NCBI RefSeq assembly: GCF_014695725.1
Contig: NZ_JACJOU010000006.1
Coordinates: 1 to 64,000 of the forward strand
Origin: Microcoleus sp. FACHB-672
GTDB taxonomy: Bacteria; Cyanobacteriota; Cyanobacteriia; Cyanobacteriales; Oscillatoriaceae
Reading direction: 5' to 3'
Length of the DNA: 64,000 nucleotides
Shown here one piece after another: positions 26,626-34,369 of this stretch (within the stretch, counting starts at the first letter, position 1; each line of letters begins with the position of its first letter). Below the pieces are notes generated by a model, which was given only the letters and a program-made list of their open reading frames with translations, did no database searches and was not told the origin of the DNA. The translations under genes and the position numbers were made by a program.

Positions 26626-26769
26626 ATGCTGACAAGTCCGCAGGGGCTAGTTTGTCAATATACAGGTGGATTGCAACGCTGGGTAATCGTTGCCGGAATT
26701 GTCAGACAGGGACGTATTGCTTTTTTTGAAGAAAACTTGACGACCGTAAAACTCCTGCCAAACTTGTAG
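26626..26769 (+). CDS. Small unrecognised reading frame (47 residues)
   Basis: ATG 26626 opens a frame to TAG 26767-26769. It contains GLQRWVIVAGIVRQGRIAFF and ends LTTVKLLPNL, with codon use like neighbouring genes. I do not recognise it. It may be a real small gene or the tail of a decayed one next to the broken AIM24 gene. No ribosome binding site is seen, and 26473-26625 upstream shows nothing else. Confidence 0.35.
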   Translation: MLTSPQGLVCQYTGGLQRWVIVAGIVRQGRIAFFEENLTTVKLLPNL

Positions 26770-26798
26770 ATATTTATAGAATCTTGTTGCAGGAGTTT
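26749..26798 (+). promoter_or_regulatory. Hairpin that buries the AIM24 ribosome binding site
   Basis: AAACTCCTGC (26749-26758) pairs perfectly with GCAGGAGTTT (26789-26798). The 3' arm contains AGGAG, the ribosome binding site eight bases before GTG 26804. A competing CCAAAC/GTTTGG pairing is possible. It may control translation or only reflect the repeat-rich history of this spot. Confidence 0.35.
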
Positions 26799-26803
26799 GG
26801 TCA

Positions 26804-27040
26804 GTGAAACATGAAATTCGCTACAAACCATCATTTGCCGCGATTTTTATTACTCTGAATCCCGGCGATAGCATTACCGCTGAAGCCGGCACGATGACGA
26901 GTATGGATGCTCGCATTACGATGAAAACTCAATTGTCTGGAGGTTTCTTCTCCGGCTTCTTGAAAGCAGTATTTGGCGGGGAATCTTGGTTCGTTAATAC
27001 TTTTACAAATGATACTCAGCAACCTTTCAGTTGGTTTTAA
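26804..27040 (+). pseudogene. AIM24-family (TIGR00266) protein, truncated
   Basis: Starts GTG 26804 with AGGAG eight bases upstream. It encodes the AIM24 N-terminus (MKHEIRYKPSFAA, NPGDSITAEAGTMTSMDARI, GGFFSGFLKAVFGGESWFVN). After QQP the frame closes at TAA 27038-27040; shifting one base gives QLVLTH, the expected continuation. The remaining roughly 150 residues of the family are absent, so the gene is a deleted and frameshifted stub. Intact relatives are beta-rich proteins of uncertain function. Confidence 0.75.
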
Positions 27041-27128
27041 CACACTCATAGTTTCTTCTTTGGGTAAGCTATTAAGAATGAATGAATAATTTAGTTCTAA
27101 AAATCCACCACCAAGCAACCGAAAACTA

Positions 27129-27902
27129 TTGACTATTCTAGCTATTTTTGTCGGATTTATCACCGTTATTATTTACATAATTTGGCTATTGGTGAGTAAC
27201 TTAGTTTGGTTAATTCCGCCGCAAATTGAACAACAACTCACTGCCGTTATCACACCGGCTTATGAACAACTCGCCCAACCATCGTCGGCACAAGATAGCC
27301 TCAATCAACTGCTAGATCGGCTGGAAACCCAACTGCCGGTGGCAAAGCACACAAAACGCAATTACAGAGTTTTCTATGTCCCGCAAAATACCGTCAATGG
27401 ATTAGCGCTACCGGGCGATATCATCGTGGTTTATGTCGGCTTACTTTCCCAAGTCAAGTCTGAAAATGAACTAATGATGATTTTAAGACATGAACTGGGC
27501 CATTTTGCCAACCGCGATCATTTACGGGGCATCGGGCAAGCGTTGCTGCTCAAATTCACTCTTGCGGCTATTTTTGGAGATATCGGCAGATTGTCAGGAA
27601 TTATAGCATCAGCAGTTGAATCAGTATCTAGTGCCCAATATTCTCAAGCGCAGGAACGCCAAGCCGATGATTTTGGTTTGATGTTATTGCAAGCAACTTA
27701 TCAACACGTAGCCAGCGCAACAGACTTTTTTGCGCGACTTAATCGTCAGTCTGGAATGGATTTTGCTTTTTTAGCCTCCCATCCCTCTCCCCGAAATCGT
27801 GTGGATAGATTAAACCGACTGATTAAAGAACGCCTATATCGAATGGACAAAACTAATCCCCTGCCGGCAGCCTTAACTAACTTAGAAAGTCTCGATCCTT
27901 AA
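27129..27902 (+). CDS. M48-family zinc metalloprotease
   Basis: 257 residues. One N-terminal membrane helix (about 1-30) is followed by an M48 peptidase domain with the zinc motif HELGHFANRDH (near 120) and the downstream Glu in ERQADDFG. Proteins of this type degrade or process membrane and envelope proteins. The start is uncertain: TTG 27129 opens the domain frame, but upstream codons read SSKNPPPSNRKL, a plausible native N-terminus cut off by TAA just after an ATG at about 27077, suggesting a small frameshift at the 5' end. It lies just after the truncated AIM24 gene. Confidence 0.8.
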   Translation: MTILAIFVGFITVIIYIIWLLVSNLVWLIPPQIEQQLTAVITPAYEQLAQPSSAQDSLNQLLDRLETQLPVAKHTKRNYRVFYVPQNTVNGLALPGDIIVVYVGLLSQVKSENELMMILRHELGHFANRDHLRGIGQALLLKFTLAAIFGDIGRLSGIIASAVESVSSAQYSQAQERQADDFGLMLLQATYQHVASATDFFARLNRQSGMDFAFLASHPSPRNRVDRLNRLIKERLYRMDKTNPLPAALTNLESLDP

Positions 27903-28014
27903 AATTTTTGTCTTTCGCAAAAGTAACTTTATTGTCTAGGTTTATTTTGGTTTAATTTAAATATCCTAAGTTCAGCTAATTTTAAACTTGAATTCCTATC
28001 AACACGAGGTAAAA

Positions 28015-28791
28015 ATGAAAAACTCACAATGGATTGTCGTTGGCCTAACTGGAATCGCTACCGCAGTTGGAGTTGCCTATGCAGCCGTTCAATTAAAAAC
28101 AGCAGAACCCGAGATAAATACCTCAAATAATATAATCTCAAATCCTACCCAATCACAACCGCTTCAACCTAGCATTTCTCCCTCTCCTAAACCAACAGAT
28201 ACACCTTCACAAATACCCAACTCAGTTAATACTGCAAAACCCGATCCAATCGCCGTCACACCACCCAAAGACGGATGCAAAATCAGCACAGCAGTTGTTG
28301 CAGATCCTAACCCGCCCTTAAATGTCCGATCCAGCCCCCAGATAACTGACGGAAACATAATTGGTCAGCTTAAGAATGGTGCATTTGTTGGTGTTACTGA
28401 AGAAAAAAACGGCTGGCTTAAGATTAGTGAACCCGAAGGCTGGATTTCTAAAAACCGGACAAAAAGCACCTGTCCTCTTGTCACTCAGCAAATTAGTTTT
28501 CCACCAAAAGGCGATTCCGCAATTGTGAAAGGTGAGATTATTGGCGGCGGCAGTCACTCTTACAAGCTTAAAGTGGGGGCGGGTCAAATAATGACCGTTA
28601 AGAAATTAAATTCTGTCGGAGTTTTCCCCACAATTATTGATCCCAAAGGGCAACTTTTAGCCGGCAATCCTTACACAGATGGCAACCGAACTGAGTGGAC
28701 GGGAGAACTTCCGCTTGCTGGTGACTATTCCCTAGAAATGGACTCAAATTTTAAGGGATTTGTCTATGAATTTTTAGTGGAAGTGAAGTAA
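28015..28791 (+). CDS. SH3b-domain envelope protein (copy 1)
   Basis: 258 residues. An N-terminal anchor helix (WIVVGLTGIATAVGVAYAAV) leads to a Pro/Ser/Thr-rich linker. A bacterial SH3 domain (about 85-150; NVRSSPQITDGNIIGQL, NGWLKISEPEGWI) and a beta-sandwich domain (about 160-258; HSYKLKVGAGQIMTV, WTGELPLAGDYSLEM) follow. SH3b domains usually bind peptidoglycan. It is a clear paralogue of the gene at 29843-30604, and a VanX-like dipeptidase lies between them. ATG 28015 has GAGGT five bases upstream and is preferred over TTG 27988. Confidence 0.82.
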   Translation: MKNSQWIVVGLTGIATAVGVAYAAVQLKTAEPEINTSNNIISNPTQSQPLQPSISPSPKPTDTPSQIPNSVNTAKPDPIAVTPPKDGCKISTAVVADPNPPLNVRSSPQITDGNIIGQLKNGAFVGVTEEKNGWLKISEPEGWISKNRTKSTCPLVTQQISFPPKGDSAIVKGEIIGGGSHSYKLKVGAGQIMTVKKLNSVGVFPTIIDPKGQLLAGNPYTDGNRTEWTGELPLAGDYSLEMDSNFKGFVYEFLVEVK

Positions 28792-28854
28792 TCAGTTGAT
28801 TCGTTTGTATCGCTGCGTTAGCGTTGCGCCAGCAATTTTCAATCGCCTGGAAGT

Positions 28855-28928
28855 GACGGGTTTCGCTTTCGCTCTACCCATCCTACTATAATTTCTGATG
28901 GGTTTCGCTCTCGCTCTACGCATCCTAC
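28855..28928. repeat. Two 32-base direct repeats (GGGTTTCGCT...CATCCTAC)
   Basis: Copies at 28855-28886 and 28897-28928 differ at a few positions and are spaced 42 bases apart. They lie between convergent genes and touch the stop codon of the dipeptidase gene. The type is common between cyanobacterial genes. Confidence 0.75.
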
Positions 28929-29677
28929 CGTAAAGGATAGTTATATTTTGGTTTAGAAATTGCGCCGAAACCAACATCGAGAATCGCAAAATTTTGCCAA
29001 TCTGTTGCATCGAAATGCCACCATTCGCTAGATATGGGAGCAAACCCATGTTTTCGCATCACTTCCTCAAGCAATTGGCTGTTTTTTTGCGCTTGGGCAC
29101 TAACATCTGTACCTTGATAATTTCTGCCGGCTCGTTCTGTAAAATCATCAAAAGCAGTCGGCATTTCCAATTCTTTCCCATTGCGATCCACTAAGGTTAC
29201 ATCAACCGCCGCACCCCGATTATGACGGGAACCTCTAGCAGGATGGGCAACATAACGTGCATCTGGCAACACTTCCCACATTTGTTTTGTAACAGCTAAA
29301 GGGCGATAGCAATCAAAGACTTTCAACCCCAATCCTCTTGCTTGCAAATCTTCTTGAACTCGCGATAGTTTTTGGGCAACACCGGCTCTCAAAATACATC
29401 TCGCTTCCGGATAAAGTTTTCGCTTTAAGAAATTATTAGTTGTAGCATAGCGAATATCCAGCTTAATATTGCGATTCACAGACTGAAGATCCACCAACCG
29501 CGCCCAATTTGGCACTTGATAGGCAGCCAAGCTTTGAGCCGGAATAGAGTTAGGTTCAGGGAATGAGGATGACATAGCAATGGCGGGTTGTTGAGAGAAT
29601 GTAAAATTTTGCCATATCACTGCTAGAAATACCAGCAGCATGACAGTCAAAAAATTTCTCGGACGGCTTATCTTCAT
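28925..29677 (-). CDS. VanX-like D-Ala-D-Ala dipeptidase (M15D)
   Basis: 250 residues with an N-terminal membrane anchor or signal peptide (about 9-35). Motifs of the M15D zinc dipeptidases are complete: CYRP with R125, SRHNRGAAVD giving H152 and D159 as zinc ligands, and EWWHFD with E218 as catalytic base and H221. It cleaves D-Ala-D-Ala or related cell-wall dipeptides outside the cytoplasm; recycling is more likely than vancomycin resistance, as no vanH/vanA is nearby. ATG 29677 is chosen because the signal segment follows directly; a longer frame reaches 29776. Flanked by two SH3b paralogues. Confidence 0.88.
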   Translation of the reverse strand: MKISRPRNFLTVMLLVFLAVIWQNFTFSQQPAIAMSSSFPEPNSIPAQSLAAYQVPNWARLVDLQSVNRNIKLDIRYATTNNFLKRKLYPEARCILRAGVAQKLSRVQEDLQARGLGLKVFDCYRPLAVTKQMWEVLPDARYVAHPARGSRHNRGAAVDVTLVDRNGKELEMPTAFDDFTERAGRNYQGTDVSAQAQKNSQLLEEVMRKHGFAPISSEWWHFDATDWQNFAILDVGFGAISKPKYNYPLR

Positions 29678-29842
29678 AAACTTAAATTTTGGCGACAACT
29701 GAACTATTCCACTCAATTCTCTGGAGATCAGGCTGACAAAATTAATATATTTGGAAAAAGATGTAAGTGAGTGCAAATCGGAGATAAAATCGACCCACGC
29801 TTTACCTCTACCGCTAATGATAAAAAATAGGATGATGTTGCT

Positions 29843-30604
29843 ATGAAAGACAATAGACGGCAGAAAATTTCATTTCAAGCTTCCTGGCTGAAGAATGCCG
29901 GCTTGGCGTGTTTAGCCGGCTTGCTGGCTACTGCCTGCACACCGCCAACCGACTCACCATTACCTTTACCGTCTGAGACACCGGCGCAGGCACCCGCGCA
30001 GGCACCTACCCAGCCGGCTCAAACAACACCTGTAAAAGCTGCTCCTGCCAATGTACCACCGGCAGCCGGTCAACCCCAAGCCTCAAATCCAAAGTGCGAA
30101 ATCTCCAACGCGAAAATTAACGATCCTAAACCACCCACTAATATCCGATCTAGTCCGGAAGTCAAACCAAACAACATTGTGGGGAAAGTTGAGAACGGCA
30201 GAGTCGTGTCTGTTAAAAGTGAGAAAAACGGCTGGCTTCAAATTACTGAACCGATCACAGGTTGGATTTCTAAAAGTGTCGCGGAAACTGAATGTAAGGA
30301 AAAAAACCAGCCGATTTCCTTTCCACCTAATCGCAATTCAGCCACGATTTCAGGACGCTTTATCGGCACCGGCACCCATAAATACACCCTCAAAGCCAAT
30401 CAGGGTCAAACCCTCACCGTCACCAGCCTTAAAGGTTCTTTTCCCGCAATTTATGGACCCGATGGTAAATACCTCGGTGGAGATCCTAATATTACGAATA
30501 GCCCTCCTTGGACAGGCAAATTGCCGGCTACTGGCCAGTATAGCCTCGTATTAGAGTCGTACTTCAAAGGATATGACTATCAGTTTTCAGCGGAGTTAAA
30601 GTAG
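29843..30604 (+). CDS. SH3b-domain lipoprotein (copy 2)
   Basis: 253 residues. The signal peptide ends in LLATAC, a lipobox (Cys about 33), followed by a Pro/Ala-rich linker with APAQAPTQPA repeats. The SH3 domain (about 85-150; NIRSSPEVKPNNIVGKV, NGWLQITEPITGWI) and the C-terminal beta domain match copy 1 at 28015-28791 almost motif for motif, so it arose by duplication. Copy 1 has a membrane helix instead of a lipobox, so the two differ in how they are anchored. A wall-binding role is inferred. Confidence 0.82.
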   Translation: MKDNRRQKISFQASWLKNAGLACLAGLLATACTPPTDSPLPLPSETPAQAPAQAPTQPAQTTPVKAAPANVPPAAGQPQASNPKCEISNAKINDPKPPTNIRSSPEVKPNNIVGKVENGRVVSVKSEKNGWLQITEPITGWISKSVAETECKEKNQPISFPPNRNSATISGRFIGTGTHKYTLKANQGQTLTVTSLKGSFPAIYGPDGKYLGGDPNITNSPPWTGKLPATGQYSLVLESYFKGYDYQFSAELK

Positions 30605-30606
30605 AG

Positions 30607-30647
30607 AGTTTGATGGGTGGGCGAGTATTGCGTCCACCCATCAAACT
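30607..30647. terminator. Bidirectional terminator hairpin
   Basis: AGTTTGATGGGTGG (30607-30620) and CCACCCATCAAACT (30634-30647) form a perfect 14-bp stem that extends inward. It separates the convergent SH3b lipoprotein and purB genes and overlaps the last base of purB. No strong T-run follows on either strand. Confidence 0.75.
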
Positions 30648-31942
30648 TAAATACCCAGCCGTTGGTAAACTTGGTCAAGGTGCCGCAATTGGTGCTGCGG
30701 ATCGAAACAAGCTTCAATTGCTTCAGGCGACAATTGTGCCGTTACTCGCGCATCTTTGGCGATTAAATCGTGGAAATTCCCATCAGGTTGATTCCAAGCT
30801 TGATGAGCACACGACTGTACAATCGCATAAGCTTCTTCGCGACTTAACCCCTTTTCCACCAAGGTCAGCATTACTCGCTGGCTGAAAACTACGCCCCCGT
30901 AAAGATTCATGTTCCGTTGCATGTTTTGGGGGTAGACGAGCAGGTGTTTCATCAAATCGGTGATTTCCGCCAGCATGAAATGGGTTAAAGTGCAACTATC
31001 CGGGAAAATCATCCGCTCAACGGAACTGTGCGAGATGTCTCGCTCGTGCCAGAGGGCAACATTTTCCAAGGCAGCAACAGCATGACCCCGCACAATTCTC
31101 GCCATGCCGGTTAACCGTTCCGAGCGAATCGGGTTACGCTTGTGGGGCATTGCGGAAGAACCTTTTTGCCCTTTCGAGAAAAATTCTTCAACTTCTAGAA
31201 CATCTGTGCGCTGCAAGTTGCGGATCTCCACAGCAAACCGCTCGATGGAAGCAGCGAGGAGTGCCAGATGTTGCGCGTAATTCGCGTGCCGATCACGTGA
31301 TATCACCTGAGTTGAGGCGGTATCGGGTTCGAGTCCGAGTTTCTGACAAGCGAGCGCTTCCACACGCGGGTCAATATTGGCGTAGGTGCCTACCGCGCCG
31401 GAAATCTTGCCGGTGGCGATCTCTTGACGAAGATTGCACAGGCGTTCCCGGTGGCGCAATACTTCCGCTAACCAGCCGGCGAGTTTAAACCCAAAGGTCA
31501 TCGGTTCGGCGTGAATGCCGTGAGAACGACCGATCATGACGGTATGCCGGTGTTGCTGAGCCTGGTAACGAATTGCCTGAATTAAATCTTCCAGGCGTTC
31601 CATCAGCACATCCAAACTCGCCACCAGTTGCAGTGCTAAAGCTGTATCCAGCACATCCGAACTCGTCAGCCCCAAGTGAATGTAGCGACCGGCTTCCCCT
31701 ACATACTCGTTGACATTTGTCAAGAACGCGATCATGTCGTGGCGAACTTCAGCCTCAATTTCTAGCACCCGCTTCGGGTCAAAATTCGCCTTTGCCTTAA
31801 TTTCTTCAACCGCCTCAGATGGGATATAACCCAATTCAGCCTGAGCTTCACAGACTGCGATTTCTACTTGGAGCCAGGTCTTCAGCTTATAAGTATCTGT
31901 CCACAGTTCGCCCATTTCGGGCAGAGTATACCGCTCGATCAC
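30647..31942 (-). CDS. purB: Adenylosuccinate lyase
   Basis: 431 residues from GTG 31942. Cleaves adenylosuccinate to AMP and SAICAR to AICAR in purine synthesis. The fumarase-superfamily signature GSSAMPHKRNP is present, with HLGLTSSDVLDTA and the catalytic region GRSHGIHAEP. The conserved N-terminus IERYTLPEMGELWTD makes GTG 31942 (reading MIERYTL) the natural start; an upstream GTG at 31954 would add four residues. It is convergent with the SH3b lipoprotein. Confidence 0.95.
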   Translation of the reverse strand: MIERYTLPEMGELWTDTYKLKTWLQVEIAVCEAQAELGYIPSEAVEEIKAKANFDPKRVLEIEAEVRHDMIAFLTNVNEYVGEAGRYIHLGLTSSDVLDTALALQLVASLDVLMERLEDLIQAIRYQAQQHRHTVMIGRSHGIHAEPMTFGFKLAGWLAEVLRHRERLCNLRQEIATGKISGAVGTYANIDPRVEALACQKLGLEPDTASTQVISRDRHANYAQHLALLAASIERFAVEIRNLQRTDVLEVEEFFSKGQKGSSAMPHKRNPIRSERLTGMARIVRGHAVAALENVALWHERDISHSSVERMIFPDSCTLTHFMLAEITDLMKHLLVYPQNMQRNMNLYGGVVFSQRVMLTLVEKGLSREEAYAIVQSCAHQAWNQPDGNFHDLIAKDARVTAQLSPEAIEACFDPQHQLRHLDQVYQRLGI

Positions 31943-32042
31943 AGTCGGCCACAAACTACAACTGTCCTATTGTACAACCGCTCGGCATCCGCGCTTTAAG
32001 CGATTGGGCAGATTGCAATGCCGGCAACCCCGCTTCTTTTGA

Positions 32043-32071
32043 ATATTTCGTTTGTTTCGGATATTTCGTTT
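32043..32071. promoter_or_regulatory. Direct repeats upstream of the toxin-antitoxin pair
   Basis: ATATTTCGTTT occurs at 32043-32053 and 32061-32071, 18 bases apart, in the leader of the excisionase-like/PIN operon. Paired repeats at this spacing fit an operator for the helix-turn-helix protein. This is inference. Confidence 0.45.
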
Positions 32072-32152
32072 AATGCAAAAAGAGTGTTACATTTGTAGTT
32101 AGTAGCTAACATCAAGATCCATTTTGTAGAAAGAAATGGATATAGAACTAAA

Positions 32153-32605
32153 ATGTTCAAACAAAGAGCGCAACTTGAGTCAGTTGTAGTGAAACAACAA
32201 GATGCCGAACCAATTCGGCAATTAGAGCAGCTACTCAGTAAAGAAGCTTCACAAGCAAAATTAGTGGGAAGCAACGGAGAAGAAGTTCTAATTCCTGAGC
32301 CGGTTTACCATCTGCTATGCGATATTGTTCACATGATGGCATCAGGTCAAGCTATACACTTGATTCCCCAAAATCACGAAGTCAGCACGCAGGAAGCCGC
32401 TAATGTTTTGAATGTATCACGGCCCTATTTGGTCAAGTTATTGGAGGAAGGAGAAATTCCTCATACTAAAGTAGGAAAGCACCGACGCATTCGTTTTGAA
32501 GATTTAATGGCTTACAAAAAACAGCGAGACAAAAAGCGCAGTCAACTTCTGGATAAGCTCATCGAGATGACTGAGGACGCAGACTTATACGACTACGGCG
32601 AGTAA
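32153..32605 (+). CDS. Excisionase-type helix-turn-helix antitoxin
   Basis: 150 residues. An N-terminal region of about 80 residues is followed by a MerR/excisionase-like DNA-binding domain (VSTQEAANVLNVSRPYLVKLLEEGEIPHTKVGKHRRI, about 82-119) and a charged C-terminal helix that ends acidic (EDADLYDYGE), as antitoxins often do to cover the toxin. It lies 13 bases ahead of a PIN-domain gene in the same direction, the usual antitoxin-first order. It probably represses its own promoter through the repeats at 32043-32071. Confidence 0.8.
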   Translation: MFKQRAQLESVVVKQQDAEPIRQLEQLLSKEASQAKLVGSNGEEVLIPEPVYHLLCDIVHMMASGQAIHLIPQNHEVSTQEAANVLNVSRPYLVKLLEEGEIPHTKVGKHRRIRFEDLMAYKKQRDKKRSQLLDKLIEMTEDADLYDYGE

Positions 32606-32618
32606 TTTAACCGATTAA

Positions 32619-33425
32619 ATGGATAACGTTGGTGCTGTTTTAGATGCTTGCGTTCTCTTTCCTATGTATCTGCGCGACACCTTACTTTCCACCGCCGAGG
32701 CTGGTCTGTATTTGCCATATTGGTCGCACAAAATTCTGGATGAGGCAGTGGGCAATATTGTTAGTACGGGGAAAATGTCGGCTGAGAAAGCTATGAAGCT
32801 TGAGGAGATAATAAAAAAAGCCTTTCCTGGAGCAATGGTTGAAGTACCCGTAGGTCTAGCAGACGTGATGGCCAATCACCCGAAAGACCGTCACGTTCTG
32901 GCTGCGGCTGTAGCTGCTAAGGCGGATGTGATTGTTACCGATAATCTCAAGGACTTCCCACCAAAAGCTTTGGCTCCTTGGAACATAAAAGTGCAGTCGC
33001 CAGATGACTTCCTGAGTGACTTATTTGATGAGTACCCAGACGAGGTAGCTCAAGTAATACAGCGACAAGTTAATAAGTATAAAAAAACCAAAAAGGATGT
33101 GCTGGAATTACTTGATTTTTATGTTAAAAATAACGTGATCTCAACATTTGCTAGTCATCTATTGTTTTATCAATACAGTGAGGAGGTTGTAAAAACGGTC
33201 AAAAAAGCATTAAATAAGTGCGGAAGGTCGGCACCAGAGGGAGGCCAATTTCTTGAGGGAGAGAAGTATCGCCTCTGGCAGCAAGGACAAACTCTTACAG
33301 TTATTGCTAAAGATAGTCGAGGGGAAATCTTGCGAGTTCAAGATAGTGAAATTATGGGAGAACTTTCACCGGCAGATGTCAAAGCCTTCCAAGCTTTCCA
33401 AAAGTTTGCTTTAATTTTAGACTAA
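32619..33425 (+). CDS. PIN-domain toxin (VapC-like RNase) with extra C-terminal domain
   Basis: 268 residues. The PIN domain (about 1-140) has the acidic residues expected for Mg-dependent RNase action: D9 in VLDACVLFP, the DE pair in KILDEAV, D in HPKDRHVLAAA and D in VIVTDNLKDF. Classical VapC toxins stop near 135 residues; here a helical stretch (about 145-205) and a small beta-rich domain (GGQFLEGEKYRLWQQGQTL, AKDSRGEILRV) follow. The upstream gene is the antitoxin. The added C-terminal domain may bind antitoxin or RNA; I cannot name it. Confidence 0.8.
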   Translation: MDNVGAVLDACVLFPMYLRDTLLSTAEAGLYLPYWSHKILDEAVGNIVSTGKMSAEKAMKLEEIIKKAFPGAMVEVPVGLADVMANHPKDRHVLAAAVAAKADVIVTDNLKDFPPKALAPWNIKVQSPDDFLSDLFDEYPDEVAQVIQRQVNKYKKTKKDVLELLDFYVKNNVISTFASHLLFYQYSEEVVKTVKKALNKCGRSAPEGGQFLEGEKYRLWQQGQTLTVIAKDSRGEILRVQDSEIMGELSPADVKAFQAFQKFALILD

Positions 33426-33465
33426 AGGTTGAAAACAACGGGCATATATCTATCAAGTTTATAGA

Positions 33466-34345
33466 TTACTTTTTAATCCATTCTGCAATATCATTAATAA
33501 CTGGCTCCGCTACATAACCGGCATTTTGATATTCAGCCGGCACACTCTTACCCATTCCTTCTATGAAAAGATGGTTGAGCTGTGGGTAACTTTTAAAGGT
33601 TACATTTTGCCGCGAAGATAAGGCTTGCTGCCAACCTTGAAAATCTTCCATCGTAACTTGATAATCTCGCTCTTTTTGCAAAATTAACATTCGGTGTGTT
33701 AATTGTTGAGCAACCGTATGCGGATGATAACCTCGTAGATCTACCAGTATGAGGCCGGAATACCAAAGAGTAATTCAGTAGCCGGCACCTCGCTAGATAG
33801 TTGCGGATCTTTCACTCTGGAAACTTGTGGGGTTAGAGTGTCAATTTGCGCTTGTTTCTCTGGAGACACTACGCTATCCAAAGCCGCAATATAATTGACT
33901 TGGTCAAGAACCGTATCTTCTAAAAATCGAGTTAAACCGGCCATCACAATGAACCCCGCAATATTAGCATCAGCTTCACCAATTTTAGGAATCAACATTC
34001 TCCCCAAGCTGTGGCCTAAAATATAAATTTTTTGTGCGTCAATTTGCTCAATTTGGCGCAGCGAAGAAACCGCCGCTAACGCATCATCGGTGGTTTCTTC
34101 GCTAACTGTAAATCTGCCGATAAATTGATTTGAATAAACTTTTGTTCGTTTTTCATAGCGCAGCACCGCAATACCTCTAGAAGCCAACCCCCAAGCCAGA
34201 TCGCGGAACGGTTTATTAGGGCCAACACTTTTATCCCGGTCATTAGGGCCAGATCCGTGCACCAACACATTGGCAAGGAAAGGGCCATTGCTCAGCGCAA
34301 TGCCAGGGGGAACCAGCCGGTGGTTTTATAGGCGATAATCAGGTC
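33466..34345 (-). pseudogene. Alpha/beta hydrolase (dienelactone-hydrolase-like), frameshifted
   Basis: The minus strand reads TTGWFPL (about 34300-34345), then in another frame LVHGSGPNDRDKSVGPNKPF, VLRYEKRTK and GHSLGRMLIPK (nucleophile elbow GHSLG). A stop after GIPASYW (33741) follows, then after one more shift VDLRGYHPHTV, ILQKERDYQV, LNHLFIEG and the C-terminus at 33466. Joined, these make most of one hydrolase with two frameshifts. The N-terminal end is missing where the hybrid kinase gene begins. Non-functional as it stands. Confidence 0.8.
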
Positions 34346-34369
34346 AAGGCAAGCAATAGCGGTTGAGAA

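Noticed and set aside
28855-28928. Two-unit CRISPR remnant
   Set aside because: Only two 32-base copies with a 10-base gap, no cas genes, and a form common to interspersed cyanobacterial repeats.
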